Part shown: positions 36,938 through 44,558 of the stretch, in pieces | Position numbering within the stretch: the first letter of the stretch is position 1 | Layout: every line of letters starts with the position of its first letter | NCBI GenBank assembly: GCA_033283335.1 | Contig: JAWMQP010000007.1 | Span: 124,001-188,000, forward strand | Length of the DNA stretch: 64,000 bases | From: Pseudomaricurvus sp033283335 | Lineage (GTDB): Bacteria; Pseudomonadota; Gammaproteobacteria; Pseudomonadales; Cellvibrionaceae | Direction of reading: 5' to 3' | Program-made: the position numbers and the translations under genes | Notes under the pieces: model-generated | What the model was told of the DNA's origin: nothing | Seen by the model: only the letters and a program-made list of their open reading frames with translations | Databases searched by the model: none

Positions 36938-38002
36938 CTACTTCACGGCCAGCGGCATTTGATAAAGTGCTTCCACATCCCGCTCCACCTGGGGATGCTG
37001 TAACCAGCAGCGCGACGTGTGATGATCTTCCAACTGGAACAACTCCGGCAACTGTTTGTCGCAGATGTTCATGGCGTAGTCGCAGCGGCTGCAGTAACCA
37101 CAGCCGGGCGGAGGGGAAAACAGATCCGGCGGGCTGCCAGGAATCGCCACCAGCTGCTCATCCACATGCATTTCCGGCGCCGGCATGGCTTCCTTCAGGC
37201 CGAGGGTGTAGGGGTGAGCACTGCGGTAAAAAATATCGTCCACGCTGCCGCGCTCGACCACCTGGCCGGCGTACATTACCGCCACTTCATCGGCCATGCG
37301 GGCGACCACGCCCAGATCGTGGGTGATCAGCACAATCGCCATGCCCTCTTCGCGCTGAATTTCACGCATCAATTCCAGCACCTGGCTTTGAATGGTGACG
37401 TCGAGCGCTGTGGTGGGCTCGTCGGCAATCAATACCGACGGGCTGCAGGCCAGACTCATGGCAATCACCGCGCGCTGCAACATGCCACCGGAAAATTCGA
37501 ACGGGTACTGACGGGCGCGTTTGCGGGCTTCCGGGATGCGGGTACGATCCAGCAATTGCACCGCCCGCTCAAGGGCATCACGTTTGCTCATGCCCTTGTG
37601 CACCATCAAGGTTTCTGCAATCTGCTCGCCGACACGCATGGTCGGATTGAGCGCGCTCATCGGATCCTGGAACACCATGCCAATATCCACGCCGCGGATT
37701 TTATTCAGGGTTTCCACGGGCAACCCCAGCAGCTCCTTGCCATTGAGTTTGGCGGTGCCACTGACAATGCGACCGGGCGGCATGGGAATCAGCCCCATAA
37801 TGCTCATCATGGTAACGGATTTACCGCAGCCGGATTCCCCCACAATCCCCAGGGTCTCGCCGGCACGCACGGAAAACGACACGCCGCGCACAGCCTGAAC
37901 CTTGCCGCCCTGGGCAGCGAATTCGACGCGCAAATCCTGCACATCCAGCGCCATTGGTTTGTCGGTGATGATGTTGTCTCTGTTCATGTGTGACTCAGTC
38001 AT
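36938..38002 (-). CDS. oppD: Oligopeptide ABC transporter ATP-binding protein OppD
   Basis: A 354-residue ABC ATPase. Walker A GESGCGKSVTMM, signature FSGGMLQRAV, Walker B VLIADEPTTALD, H-loop LITHDLGVVARMADEV. The C-terminal Opp region has a four-Cys cluster (PPGCGYCSRCDYAMNIC) of the sort that binds an iron-sulphur cluster in some DppD proteins; whether it does so here is open. The start is 4 bp after the oppC stop. A second in-frame ATG five codons in is a possible alternative. Confidence 0.94.
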   Translation of the reverse strand: MTESHMNRDNIITDKPMALDVQDLRVEFAAQGGKVQAVRGVSFSVRAGETLGIVGESGCGKSVTMMSIMGLIPMPPGRIVSGTAKLNGKELLGLPVETLNKIRGVDIGMVFQDPMSALNPTMRVGEQIAETLMVHKGMSKRDALERAVQLLDRTRIPEARKRARQYPFEFSGGMLQRAVIAMSLACSPSVLIADEPTTALDVTIQSQVLELMREIQREEGMAIVLITHDLGVVARMADEVAVMYAGQVVERGSVDDIFYRSAHPYTLGLKEAMPAPEMHVDEQLVAIPGSPPDLFSPPPGCGYCSRCDYAMNICDKQLPELFQLEDHHTSRCWLQHPQVERDVEALYQMPLAVK

Positions 38003-38006
38003 GTTC

Positions 38007-39413
38007 TCAGCCCTTCATCTTCGCATCGAGGGCATCGCGCAGACCATCGCCCAGCAGGTTGAACGCCAGCACCGTCAAACTGATAAACAGGGCCGGGAAC
38101 AAAAGTTCGTGGGGATGGCTCAGGAATGACTTCACCCCATCATTACACATCGCACCCCAGCTGGGTGTGGGTGGCGCCACGCCCATACCGATGAACGACA
38201 GGAACGCCTCGGTAAAGATGGCGGTGGGGATGGAGAAGGTCAGCGACACCAGCACCACGCCCATCACATTGGGCAGCATGTGGCGCCAGATCAAATAGTT
38301 GGTGTTGGCGCCCATCAATTGCGCCGCCTCGACAAACGGCTGCTCGCGCAACTGCAGCACCTGACCGCGCACCAGCTTGGCAGCCGCCGGCCAGCTCAGT
38401 ACCACCAGCGCAATCAACATCGGCATGATGCCGCTCTCACCGGGCCCAATACCCATGGCGACACGGAACAGGATCATAAACAGCAGGAACGGCAAGGCAA
38501 TCACAAAGTCGGCAAAGCGCATCATCAGTTCATCAATGCGCCCGCCCAGGTAGCCGGAGATGCCGCCGTAGAGCACACCGAAGGCGACAAACAACAGCGG
38601 TGCCACGATGCCGATGAACAGTGAGGTCTGGCCACCGTAGGCCAGTCGCGCCAGCATATCCCGGCCGAGGTAATCGGTGCCCATCAAGTGGCGCTTGAGT
38701 TCCACTTCCTGACCAATGGCCGTAGCAGCATCATCGCCACTGACCAGGCCACGCTTGACCGCTTCGGTAATACTGATGGCATGACGTGGTTTCACCTCAA
38801 TGGTGTCATAACCCGAGTGATTGCCGTCGACGTCGACCGCCCGCACGGAATAGTAGTAATTCACGCCCTGCAGCTTCAGGCGATCTTCAAAGTACACCTG
38901 ATCGACGCGCTCAGTCTGCCCCAGCGGCAGCCCCAGATCGGTGGGGCCACTGGGTTCCAGCAGATGCCGAAACACATCATAGGCCACCGCCCCGGGCACT
39001 GGTTGCCAGCTCAATTTGACCGACTCGGTATGGGCCTCACCCACCAGCTGCAAGCCGCTCACCGTCGCCCCTAGCGGGCCAGCCAATGGCTCGGCAAAAC
39101 GCCCTTCCCAGGGGGTGGTATCCACCAGCAGGGACTGGCGACCGAGACTGGGGGCCTGGGAAATCTGGGTCAGGTCCTGACCCACCGGATCAAATTTCAC
39201 CAGCAACGGCAGCAGGTAGGAAAACGCCAGCAGACCGACGATCAAATACAGCGACCAGAGCGCGCGGCGATTTTTCTGCAACCGGCGCCAGGCGTCCTGC
39301 CAGTAGGACAGGGACGGGCGGACGATCAGATCAGCCGACTGGGCCTGATTAAGCGGAGCAAAATCGTCGGGCGCAAATTTCACATCGGACAGGTTCATTG
39401 TCGTGTTACTCAT
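38007..39413 (-). CDS. oppC: Oligopeptide ABC transporter permease OppC with an inserted FnIII-like domain
   Basis: The normal OppC parts are all present: first membrane helix (about 52-72), LMGTDYLGRDMLARLAYGGQ (about 243-262), five further helices, and the EAA loop VEAAQLMGANTNYLIWRHML. At 468 residues it is about 170 longer than ordinary OppC. The extra length lies in the first periplasmic loop (about 75-240). Residues about 116-208 look like a fibronectin type III fold: SVKLSWQPVPGAVAYDVFRH, then YFEDRLKLQGVNYYYSVRAV and VDGNHSGYDTIEV. The insert would sit near the substrate-binding protein. The gene is in frame throughout, so this is not a fusion artefact. Confidence 0.92.
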   Translation of the reverse strand: MSNTTMNLSDVKFAPDDFAPLNQAQSADLIVRPSLSYWQDAWRRLQKNRRALWSLYLIVGLLAFSYLLPLLVKFDPVGQDLTQISQAPSLGRQSLLVDTTPWEGRFAEPLAGPLGATVSGLQLVGEAHTESVKLSWQPVPGAVAYDVFRHLLEPSGPTDLGLPLGQTERVDQVYFEDRLKLQGVNYYYSVRAVDVDGNHSGYDTIEVKPRHAISITEAVKRGLVSGDDAATAIGQEVELKRHLMGTDYLGRDMLARLAYGGQTSLFIGIVAPLLFVAFGVLYGGISGYLGGRIDELMMRFADFVIALPFLLFMILFRVAMGIGPGESGIMPMLIALVVLSWPAAAKLVRGQVLQLREQPFVEAAQLMGANTNYLIWRHMLPNVMGVVLVSLTFSIPTAIFTEAFLSFIGMGVAPPTPSWGAMCNDGVKSFLSHPHELLFPALFISLTVLAFNLLGDGLRDALDAKMKG

Positions 39414-39414
39414 A

Positions 39415-40353
39415 TCAATGCTTCCCTACCCGAATGCGTGGATCAATAAAGCCATAGAGAATGTCCACCAACAGCACCATCAACACCAAAAACGCGCCAT
39501 AGAAGACCGTCGTGCCCATAATCACGGTGTAATCCAGCTGCTGCACCGCCTGTACGAAATAACGACCCAGCCCGGGAATGGCAAACACCAGTTCCACCAC
39601 AAACCCGCCGGTGGTGATGGCGGCAATGGCGGGCCCGAGTACGGTCACCACCGGCAGGATGGCATTGCGCAATTGATGCTTGTAGAAAATCCGCAGTGGC
39701 GACACGCCCTTGGCCTTGGCGGTGCGAATATAATCGGCGTTGGTGACTTCCAGCATGGAAGAACGCATCAGCCGGGTCAGGAAGGCCATGGTACTGAGCC
39801 CCAGCACCAGCGCCGGCACCAGCATGTGGCCGAAGCTGCCCCAGCCTGCAACCGGCAGCAGGGAGAACCCAAGCCACTTATTGACGCCGAGAATACCCAG
39901 TTGTCCGAGCATGGCGAACACAAAACTCGGCACTGACACGGCAATCACCACCAGGAACATGATCACACTGTCGGGCCAGCGATCGCGGTAGATCGCGGTC
40001 AACGCCCCCCACACCACGCCACCGACGGTGGCGATAATCAGCGCCAGCACCCCCAGCACCGCCGACACCGGGAAGTGCTCGCGAATGATGTCATTCACAC
40101 GGCGGTTTTTCTGGGTGAAGGAGATACCGAAATCCCCCTTCAGCATATTGGTGAGGAAAATCCCGTACTGCTGCAGTACCGGTTTATCCAGTCCGTAACG
40201 GGCCTCAAGGTTTTTACGGATTTCCGGCTTCATGGCCTTGGCATTGGCCAGCGGGTCACCGGGTACGGCGTGCATACCGATAAAGGTCGCGGTGGCGATA
40301 AACCAGATGGTTACCAACCCCGACAGTAAACGTTTGATGATGAATTCAGTCAC
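39415..40353 (-). CDS. oppB: Oligopeptide ABC transporter permease OppB
   Basis: A 312-residue permease with six membrane helices. The N-terminus IKRLLSGLVTIWFIATATFI, GDPLANAKAMKPEIRKNLEA periplasmic loop, the EAA-like loop TAKAKGVSPLRIFYKHQLRN and the end GFIDPRIRVGKH are typical of OppB/DppB. Starts with GTG at 40353, 13 bp after oppA; oppC follows 1 bp after its stop. Length is normal, in contrast to OppC. Confidence 0.94.
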   Translation of the reverse strand: MTEFIIKRLLSGLVTIWFIATATFIGMHAVPGDPLANAKAMKPEIRKNLEARYGLDKPVLQQYGIFLTNMLKGDFGISFTQKNRRVNDIIREHFPVSAVLGVLALIIATVGGVVWGALTAIYRDRWPDSVIMFLVVIAVSVPSFVFAMLGQLGILGVNKWLGFSLLPVAGWGSFGHMLVPALVLGLSTMAFLTRLMRSSMLEVTNADYIRTAKAKGVSPLRIFYKHQLRNAILPVVTVLGPAIAAITTGGFVVELVFAIPGLGRYFVQAVQQLDYTVIMGTTVFYGAFLVLMVLLVDILYGFIDPRIRVGKH

Positions 40354-40366
40354 GGCTCGACCTCAC

Positions 40367-42028
40367 TTACTGGTCCGCGGGGGGTTCGATGGTGGAAAAA
40401 TTAAAGTTCGGATCGCCACCCACGGCGCGACGCAACACACCATGGAGACGCGGGTGCTGCACATAGATCTTGCCGCGCTCATAGAGCGGCACCATGATCA
40501 CGTTGTCAAACATCAGCTCCTGTAACTTGGCGAAAGCCTGCATGCGGGCATCCGTATCGAGGGAGCTCTGAGCCACGGACACCCAGTGATCGAATTCCTC
40601 GCTGTTGTAGCGACCGCGGTTGTTGAGGTTGTAACTGGCAAACAGATCACCATAGGTAAGCAGGTCGTTGTAATCGGGCCCCCAGCCGGACACCACCATA
40701 TCAAAGTCACCGGCGGTCATTTTGGCGAGGCGCTGTTTGAAGATCTGCACATCGACACGGATATCCAGCCCCAGGGACTGGGTCAGCAGCGTCTGCAGGT
40801 ATTCGGCCGTTTTCTGACCGTTGGGGCTGTCGTCGGCCAGCAGGGTCAGCGGTGGCAACTCATCCACCCCCAGCTCCTGGCGGGCCTGTTCCAGATAGCC
40901 CTTGGCTTTCTCCACATTCAGGTCCGGTTTGTGCGGCGGATGTTCGCGCACAAACAAATCCTCAGCGCCTTTCATCCAGCGGGGGTAGATGGTGTAAGCG
41001 GGGTAACTGCCCGGGTTGCCCAACACCTTGTAGACCAGGTCGTCGGTGTTGAACACCGACTGGATCGCCTTGCGCAGATACAAACTTCGAGTAGGGTAAT
41101 CGGGACGGTAGTTAAACTCGATAAAGAAAATAGCGCCATCGAGAAAGGTTTTGATCTGCATGCGTTCCTGCAGCGCGCCATCGAGGCTCTCGGACACCAG
41201 TTCATCGGCGACGGCAATCTTGTGATCACGATAGAGGTTCATACGCGCATTGGCGTCCTCGGTGATATAAGGCACATCAATACGGTTGAGCCAGATATTG
41301 TCGCGATTCCAGTAATAGGGGTTCTTTTCCATCGCCACAGAGGCGCCATGCACCCACTCCGTCAAGGTGAAGGGCCCGTTGTAGAGCATGTCGGTGGCAT
41401 CAGCGGCGTAACGCTGTCCCTTGCTTTCGACAAAGGATTGCTTGGCCGGGTAGGTGGTGCGAAAGGCTGTCAGACTGAGAAAATAGGGAGTGGGCTGATG
41501 CAGGCTCACTTCCAACGTGCGATCGTCCAGCGCCCGCACCCCGAGTTCACTGGAATCCAGTTCACCTTCATTAATGGCCTGAGCATTGGTGATGGGAAAC
41601 AGGATAAAGGCATATTCCGACGCCGTGGCCGGTTCCACCACCTTGCGCCAGGCGAACACAAAATCGTGGGCCGTGATGGCGCTGCCATCACTCCAGCGAG
41701 CGTCCTCTCGCAACCAGAAAATCGCCCGGTCATCGTGCAGTTCCCAGCGTTCCGCTACGCCACCGACCAGATTGCCCTTGGGATCGTAGGTCAGCAGGCC
41801 TTCCATGATGTGGTCGAGGATAAAGCCACTGGTGGTATCCGTCGAAGTCATGGCGTTCAGGTCAGGTGGCTCCTGGCGCATGGCAAATGAGACACTGCGG
41901 GTCTCGTAATTGAGGGCTTCTGCCAGGCTGAGTGGGCTCAACAGCACACACAGGCTACATGCAACAGCGGTAAAAAAACGGCGGGATGCGCTCTGCTGGG
42001 AACGCATCCGGTGATTATTGTGAGTCAT
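40367..42028 (-). CDS. oppA: Oligopeptide-binding protein OppA (SBP_bac_5)
   Basis: A 553-residue extracytoplasmic solute-binding protein. The signal peptide runs to about residue 38 (LSPLSLAEA); there is no lipobox, so it is a soluble periplasmic protein as in enterobacteria. Family marks: SFAMRQEPPDLNAMTSTDTT, LREDARWSDGSAITAHDFVF and WRKVVEPATASEYAFILFPI. It delivers peptides of several residues to OppBC. First gene of the operon; its promoter should lie in the 112-bp gap up to the glutaredoxin gene, which also holds the hairpin at 42098-42118. Confidence 0.93.
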   Translation of the reverse strand: MTHNNHRMRSQQSASRRFFTAVACSLCVLLSPLSLAEALNYETRSVSFAMRQEPPDLNAMTSTDTTSGFILDHIMEGLLTYDPKGNLVGGVAERWELHDDRAIFWLREDARWSDGSAITAHDFVFAWRKVVEPATASEYAFILFPITNAQAINEGELDSSELGVRALDDRTLEVSLHQPTPYFLSLTAFRTTYPAKQSFVESKGQRYAADATDMLYNGPFTLTEWVHGASVAMEKNPYYWNRDNIWLNRIDVPYITEDANARMNLYRDHKIAVADELVSESLDGALQERMQIKTFLDGAIFFIEFNYRPDYPTRSLYLRKAIQSVFNTDDLVYKVLGNPGSYPAYTIYPRWMKGAEDLFVREHPPHKPDLNVEKAKGYLEQARQELGVDELPPLTLLADDSPNGQKTAEYLQTLLTQSLGLDIRVDVQIFKQRLAKMTAGDFDMVVSGWGPDYNDLLTYGDLFASYNLNNRGRYNSEEFDHWVSVAQSSLDTDARMQAFAKLQELMFDNVIMVPLYERGKIYVQHPRLHGVLRRAVGGDPNFNFSTIEPPADQ

Positions 42029-42097
42029 GGCATACTTACATCATCCAGGTCCCTACAGGGACGAACTGAGGTTGAGATCCCTCAAAGGATAATGGTT

Positions 42098-42118
42098 TTT
42101 TCCACCCTTTGTGGAAAA
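42098..42118. other. Hairpin in the oppA leader / glutaredoxin 3' region
   Basis: An 8-bp stem TTTTCCAC (42098-42105) / GTGGAAAA (42111-42118) with loop CCTTT lies between the glutaredoxin stop and the oppA start, both minus strand. No T-run follows on the minus strand. It could be a leader element of the opp operon or an inefficient terminator of the glutaredoxin gene. Confidence 0.4.
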
Positions 42119-42140
42119 GCTGGAAACTTAGCCACTGACA

Positions 42141-42395
42141 TCAAGCGGATTTGGCTAAATATTGCTCCAGGGCATCAAATCCTCCCACATACTGCTGACC
42201 ATGAAAAATCTGTGGCACAGTGGTTACTTCATGACCCACCGTCTTCGACAAATCGGCCTTGGAAATGTTTTCTTCGTGAATATCCACATAGCGGAACGGT
42301 AGGCTGTTGTCTTCCAGTAACTGCTTGGCACGACGGCAAAAGCCGCATTGCTGGTGACCAAAGACGGTAAAACGAGCGACGGTGTTAGTAGTCAT
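42141..42395 (-). CDS. Glutaredoxin-like protein, CGFC active site
   Basis: Starting at 42395 (MTTNTVARFTVFGHQQCGFC) with a GGAG site 7 nt upstream, the product has 84 residues with the dithiol motif C-G-F-C, the cis-Pro segment VTTVPQIFHGQQYVGGFDAL (TVPQ and GG-F-D glutathione-binding). It reduces disulphides with glutathione in the cytoplasm. CGFC is less common than CPYC, which the second glutaredoxin at 43602 has. The upstream extension of the frame to 42440 has no support. Confidence 0.9.
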   Translation of the reverse strand: MTTNTVARFTVFGHQQCGFCRRAKQLLEDNSLPFRYVDIHEENISKADLSKTVGHEVTTVPQIFHGQQYVGGFDALEQYLAKSA

Positions 42396-42493
42396 GGGCA
42401 ATCTCCAACGGGCTGTGTTTGATTTCCTGAAAGAATACATGCCGAACGAAAATCGATGAAATCGATTATTCCTGAATTTTCGATAGGCAAAAC

Positions 42494-42838
42494 CTAAAAT
42501 TCGGGCGGTGGCCCCGGTATCCAGCGATAGCGCCCCAGATCAATACGGCCGCTGTCGTTGACTTCCACCCCCTCAGCCTCCAAACAATGTCGCTGCCGTT
42601 CAAACGCCGCCGGCTCGGTCAGAGCAATCTGTCCGGCCCTGTTGATCAGCCGGTGCCAGGGCAGCTGGTACTTGTCAGACGCCGAGTGCAGCAGACGCAC
42701 CACCTGGCGGGCCGCTCGAGGACTGCCGGCCGCCGCAGCTATATCGCCATAGGTAGCAACACAACCAACCGGAATACTGCGGATTAGGTGGACCACCGCC
42801 TGACTGAAAGGGCTTAATGTTTCAAGATCGTCATTCAT
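42494..42838 (-). CDS. Alkyltransferase-like protein (ATL), MGMT DNA-binding domain without the acceptor cysteine
   Basis: From the ATG at 42838 the protein has 114 residues: only the C-terminal DNA-binding domain of O6-methylguanine methyltransferases. FSQAVVHLIRSIPVGCVATY and the helix-turn-helix region GSPRAARQVVRLLH with the arginine finger are present. The active-site PCHR is replaced by PWHR (residues 60-63), the hallmark of alkyltransferase-like proteins, which bind O6-alkylguanine and hand it to nucleotide excision repair instead of repairing it. A longer in-frame extension to 43000 passes through the secB terminator and is not believable. Confidence 0.88.
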   Translation of the reverse strand: MNDDLETLSPFSQAVVHLIRSIPVGCVATYGDIAAAAGSPRAARQVVRLLHSASDKYQLPWHRLINRAGQIALTEPAAFERQRHCLEAEGVEVNDSGRIDLGRYRWIPGPPPEF

Positions 42839-42860
42839 CAAACGCACAGGCCACGATTGA

Positions 42861-42901
42861 AAAGCCAAAAACAAAGAAGCCCCGCAAGGCGGGGCTTCTT
42901 T
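42861..42901 (-). terminator. Rho-independent terminator of secB
   Basis: A perfect 13-bp stem AAAGAAGCCCCGC (42873-42885) / GCGGGGCTTCTTT (42889-42901) with loop AAG; on the minus strand a T-rich tract (TTTGTTTTTGGC) follows. It starts 25 bp after the secB stop. Confidence 0.85.
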
Positions 42902-42926
42902 GACATAATGACAGCGAGACTGGCAA

Positions 42927-43427
42927 TCAGTTAACGGTCGCTTCACCCTCTTCCGCTTTCTGCTTCGCCTGGGCAATGGCCTGGGCAAACAGGGCGTCAA
43001 AGTTGATCGGCGGCAACATCAGGGCGGGGAAGCTGCCCTTGGTAATGACGTTGTCAATCGCTTCACGCGCGTATGGGAACAGGATGTTCGGGCATACGGT
43101 GTTCAGCACCTGTGCCAGTTGCTGGCCTTCAATGCCCTGAATGGCGAACAGACCAGCCTGGTGGACCTCTACCAGGAAGGCAGTTTCTTCTTCCAGCTTC
43201 ACAGTGATGGTCAGGGTCAGTACCACTTCAAACAGACCGTCTTCGATCTTGTTGGTTTTGGTATTCAGTTCCTGGTTAACCTGTGGCTTCCACTGCTTGC
43301 GGAAGGCTTCAGCACCCATGGGAGCCTCAAACGAGAGGTCCTTCAGGTAAATGCGCTGCATGGCAAACTGTTGAGTTGGTTGCTCGGAGGTGCCTTCAGT
43401 TGCGCCAGTGGTTTGTTCTTCAGCCAT
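42927..43427 (-). CDS. secB: Protein-export chaperone SecB
   Basis: A 166-residue cytoplasmic tetrameric chaperone that keeps preproteins unfolded and passes them to SecA. Recognised from FAMQRIYLKDLSFEAPMGAE, VVLTLTITVKLEEETAFLVE, QAGLFAIQGIEGQQLAQVLN, and the block TVCPNILFPYAREAIDNVIT. The C-terminal tail is acidic-to-basic and lacks Cys. It lies next to a glutaredoxin and a rhodanese gene, the standard gammaproteobacterial neighbourhood. Confidence 0.96.
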   Translation of the reverse strand: MAEEQTTGATEGTSEQPTQQFAMQRIYLKDLSFEAPMGAEAFRKQWKPQVNQELNTKTNKIEDGLFEVVLTLTITVKLEEETAFLVEVHQAGLFAIQGIEGQQLAQVLNTVCPNILFPYAREAIDNVITKGSFPALMLPPINFDALFAQAIAQAKQKAEEGEATVN

Positions 43428-43601
43428 AATACTGCCTTTGCTCTATTTTATGAGGTTAATCTTATTGAGGTTGATCAAACTTCAAGGTTGAGTAAGTTAT
43501 GGGGACAGGCCTCATAAATTCAAGCGCGAATGTACGGCTTTTTTCCCACTTCGTCCAATTGACCGTCAATTGCTTAGAAAGACGCCGCCAACGCGACCAG
43601 A

Positions 43602-43865
43602 TTACCCCTCGATTGCGGCCAGCATGCCATCCAGCTCACCGGCCCGTTCCAGCGCCATCAATTCGTCACAGCCACCCACGTGCACATCACCCACCCAGAT
43701 TTGCGGTACGGTGTGACGCCCACTTTTGACCATCATCTCCTGCCGCAACTGCGGGTTGTTGTCGACGCTGATGTCGGTGTAGGCCACCGATTTGTGCTCC
43801 AGCAGGGCTTTCGCACGCACACAGTAAGGACAGAAACGGGTGGTATAGAGAGTTACTTTTGCCAT
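43602..43865 (-). CDS. grxC: Glutaredoxin 3
   Basis: An 87-residue glutaredoxin with active site FCPYCVRAKALL, the cis-Pro TVPQIWVGDVHVGGCDEL glutathione-binding part and a short helical end. It is the typical GrxC next to secB. Uses glutathione to reduce protein disulphides. It is separated from the rhodanese gene upstream by 25 bp, and they are probably co-transcribed. Confidence 0.94.
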   Translation of the reverse strand: MAKVTLYTTRFCPYCVRAKALLEHKSVAYTDISVDNNPQLRQEMMVKSGRHTVPQIWVGDVHVGGCDELMALERAGELDGMLAAIEG

Positions 43866-43890
43866 TGCGCTATCACACCTTCACTGGAGA

Positions 43891-44298
43891 CTATTTAACC
43901 AGTGGCAGATTCTGGCTCTGCCACTCACTGATTCCACCCTGCAGACGACTGACATTAAAGCCCTTGGCTTTCAGGATACGACCGGCATGACCGGCGTGTT
44001 GGCCCAGTTTGTCCACCAGTACCAGGGTTTTGTCCTTGTGCTTTTCGAGCTGGGACAGCTGGTCATTGAGTTTGTTGTGGGGAATATTGAGGGAATCGAC
44101 AATATGGCCCTCTTTAAACTCTTTGGCTTCACGCAGATCCACCACCACAGCACTGCCGCTGTTGATGATGCGAGTGGCGCCATGAATGGACAGGGAATCT
44201 CCACCCTTGCGCTTTTCGGTCCAGAAATAAAGGTTCACAAGAACCAGCAATACCGTGACCAGGATCCACTGTTCACTGATGAATGTCAGGATTTCCAC
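43891..44298 (-). CDS. Membrane-anchored rhodanese-like protein (YibN type)
   Basis: One N-terminal membrane helix (about 10-26) followed by a rhodanese domain (about 40-130; VVVDLREAKEFKEGHIVDSL, SLNIPHNKLNDQLSQLEKHK, LVLVDKLGQHAGHAGRILKA). The usual catalytic Cys of rhodanese loops is replaced: the loop reads LVDKLGQHAGHA, so sulphurtransferase activity is unlikely. Inactive YibN-like proteins of this layout are conserved beside secB and gpmI in gammaproteobacteria. Confidence 0.9.
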   Translation of the reverse strand: MEILTFISEQWILVTVLLVLVNLYFWTEKRKGGDSLSIHGATRIINSGSAVVVDLREAKEFKEGHIVDSLNIPHNKLNDQLSQLEKHKDKTLVLVDKLGQHAGHAGRILKAKGFNVSRLQGGISEWQSQNLPLVK

Positions 44299-44558
44299 TG
44301 AATTTCACATCCTAATTTGGGGTTGGGTTGAGAGAGCTTGTCAAAGCCGGGCAGTATACACGAATGACCGCCGCCAGACCCAGAGCACGCCGATCAAACC
44401 AATAGTCAATCAAACTGATAGCCCATCAATCAATCAATCAAACTGATAGGACTGGGCCAATAGAGAAACCCGGGCAAAGTCGGTAGAATTGGCAGTTCTG
44501 ATTCACCACCGCTGAGTCATCACCTCCGACACACAAAAACGGGACACTGAACAACGCC

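Noticed and set aside
40586..41890. 434-codon plus-strand frame across oppA
   Set aside because: It lies wholly inside the clearly recognised OppA gene and has no domain pattern; high GC at third positions explains the open frame.
42838..43000. N-terminal extension of the alkyltransferase-like protein
   Set aside because: The Arg/Lys/Cys-rich extension is encoded by the secB terminator and the end of secB; the family length fits the start at 42838.
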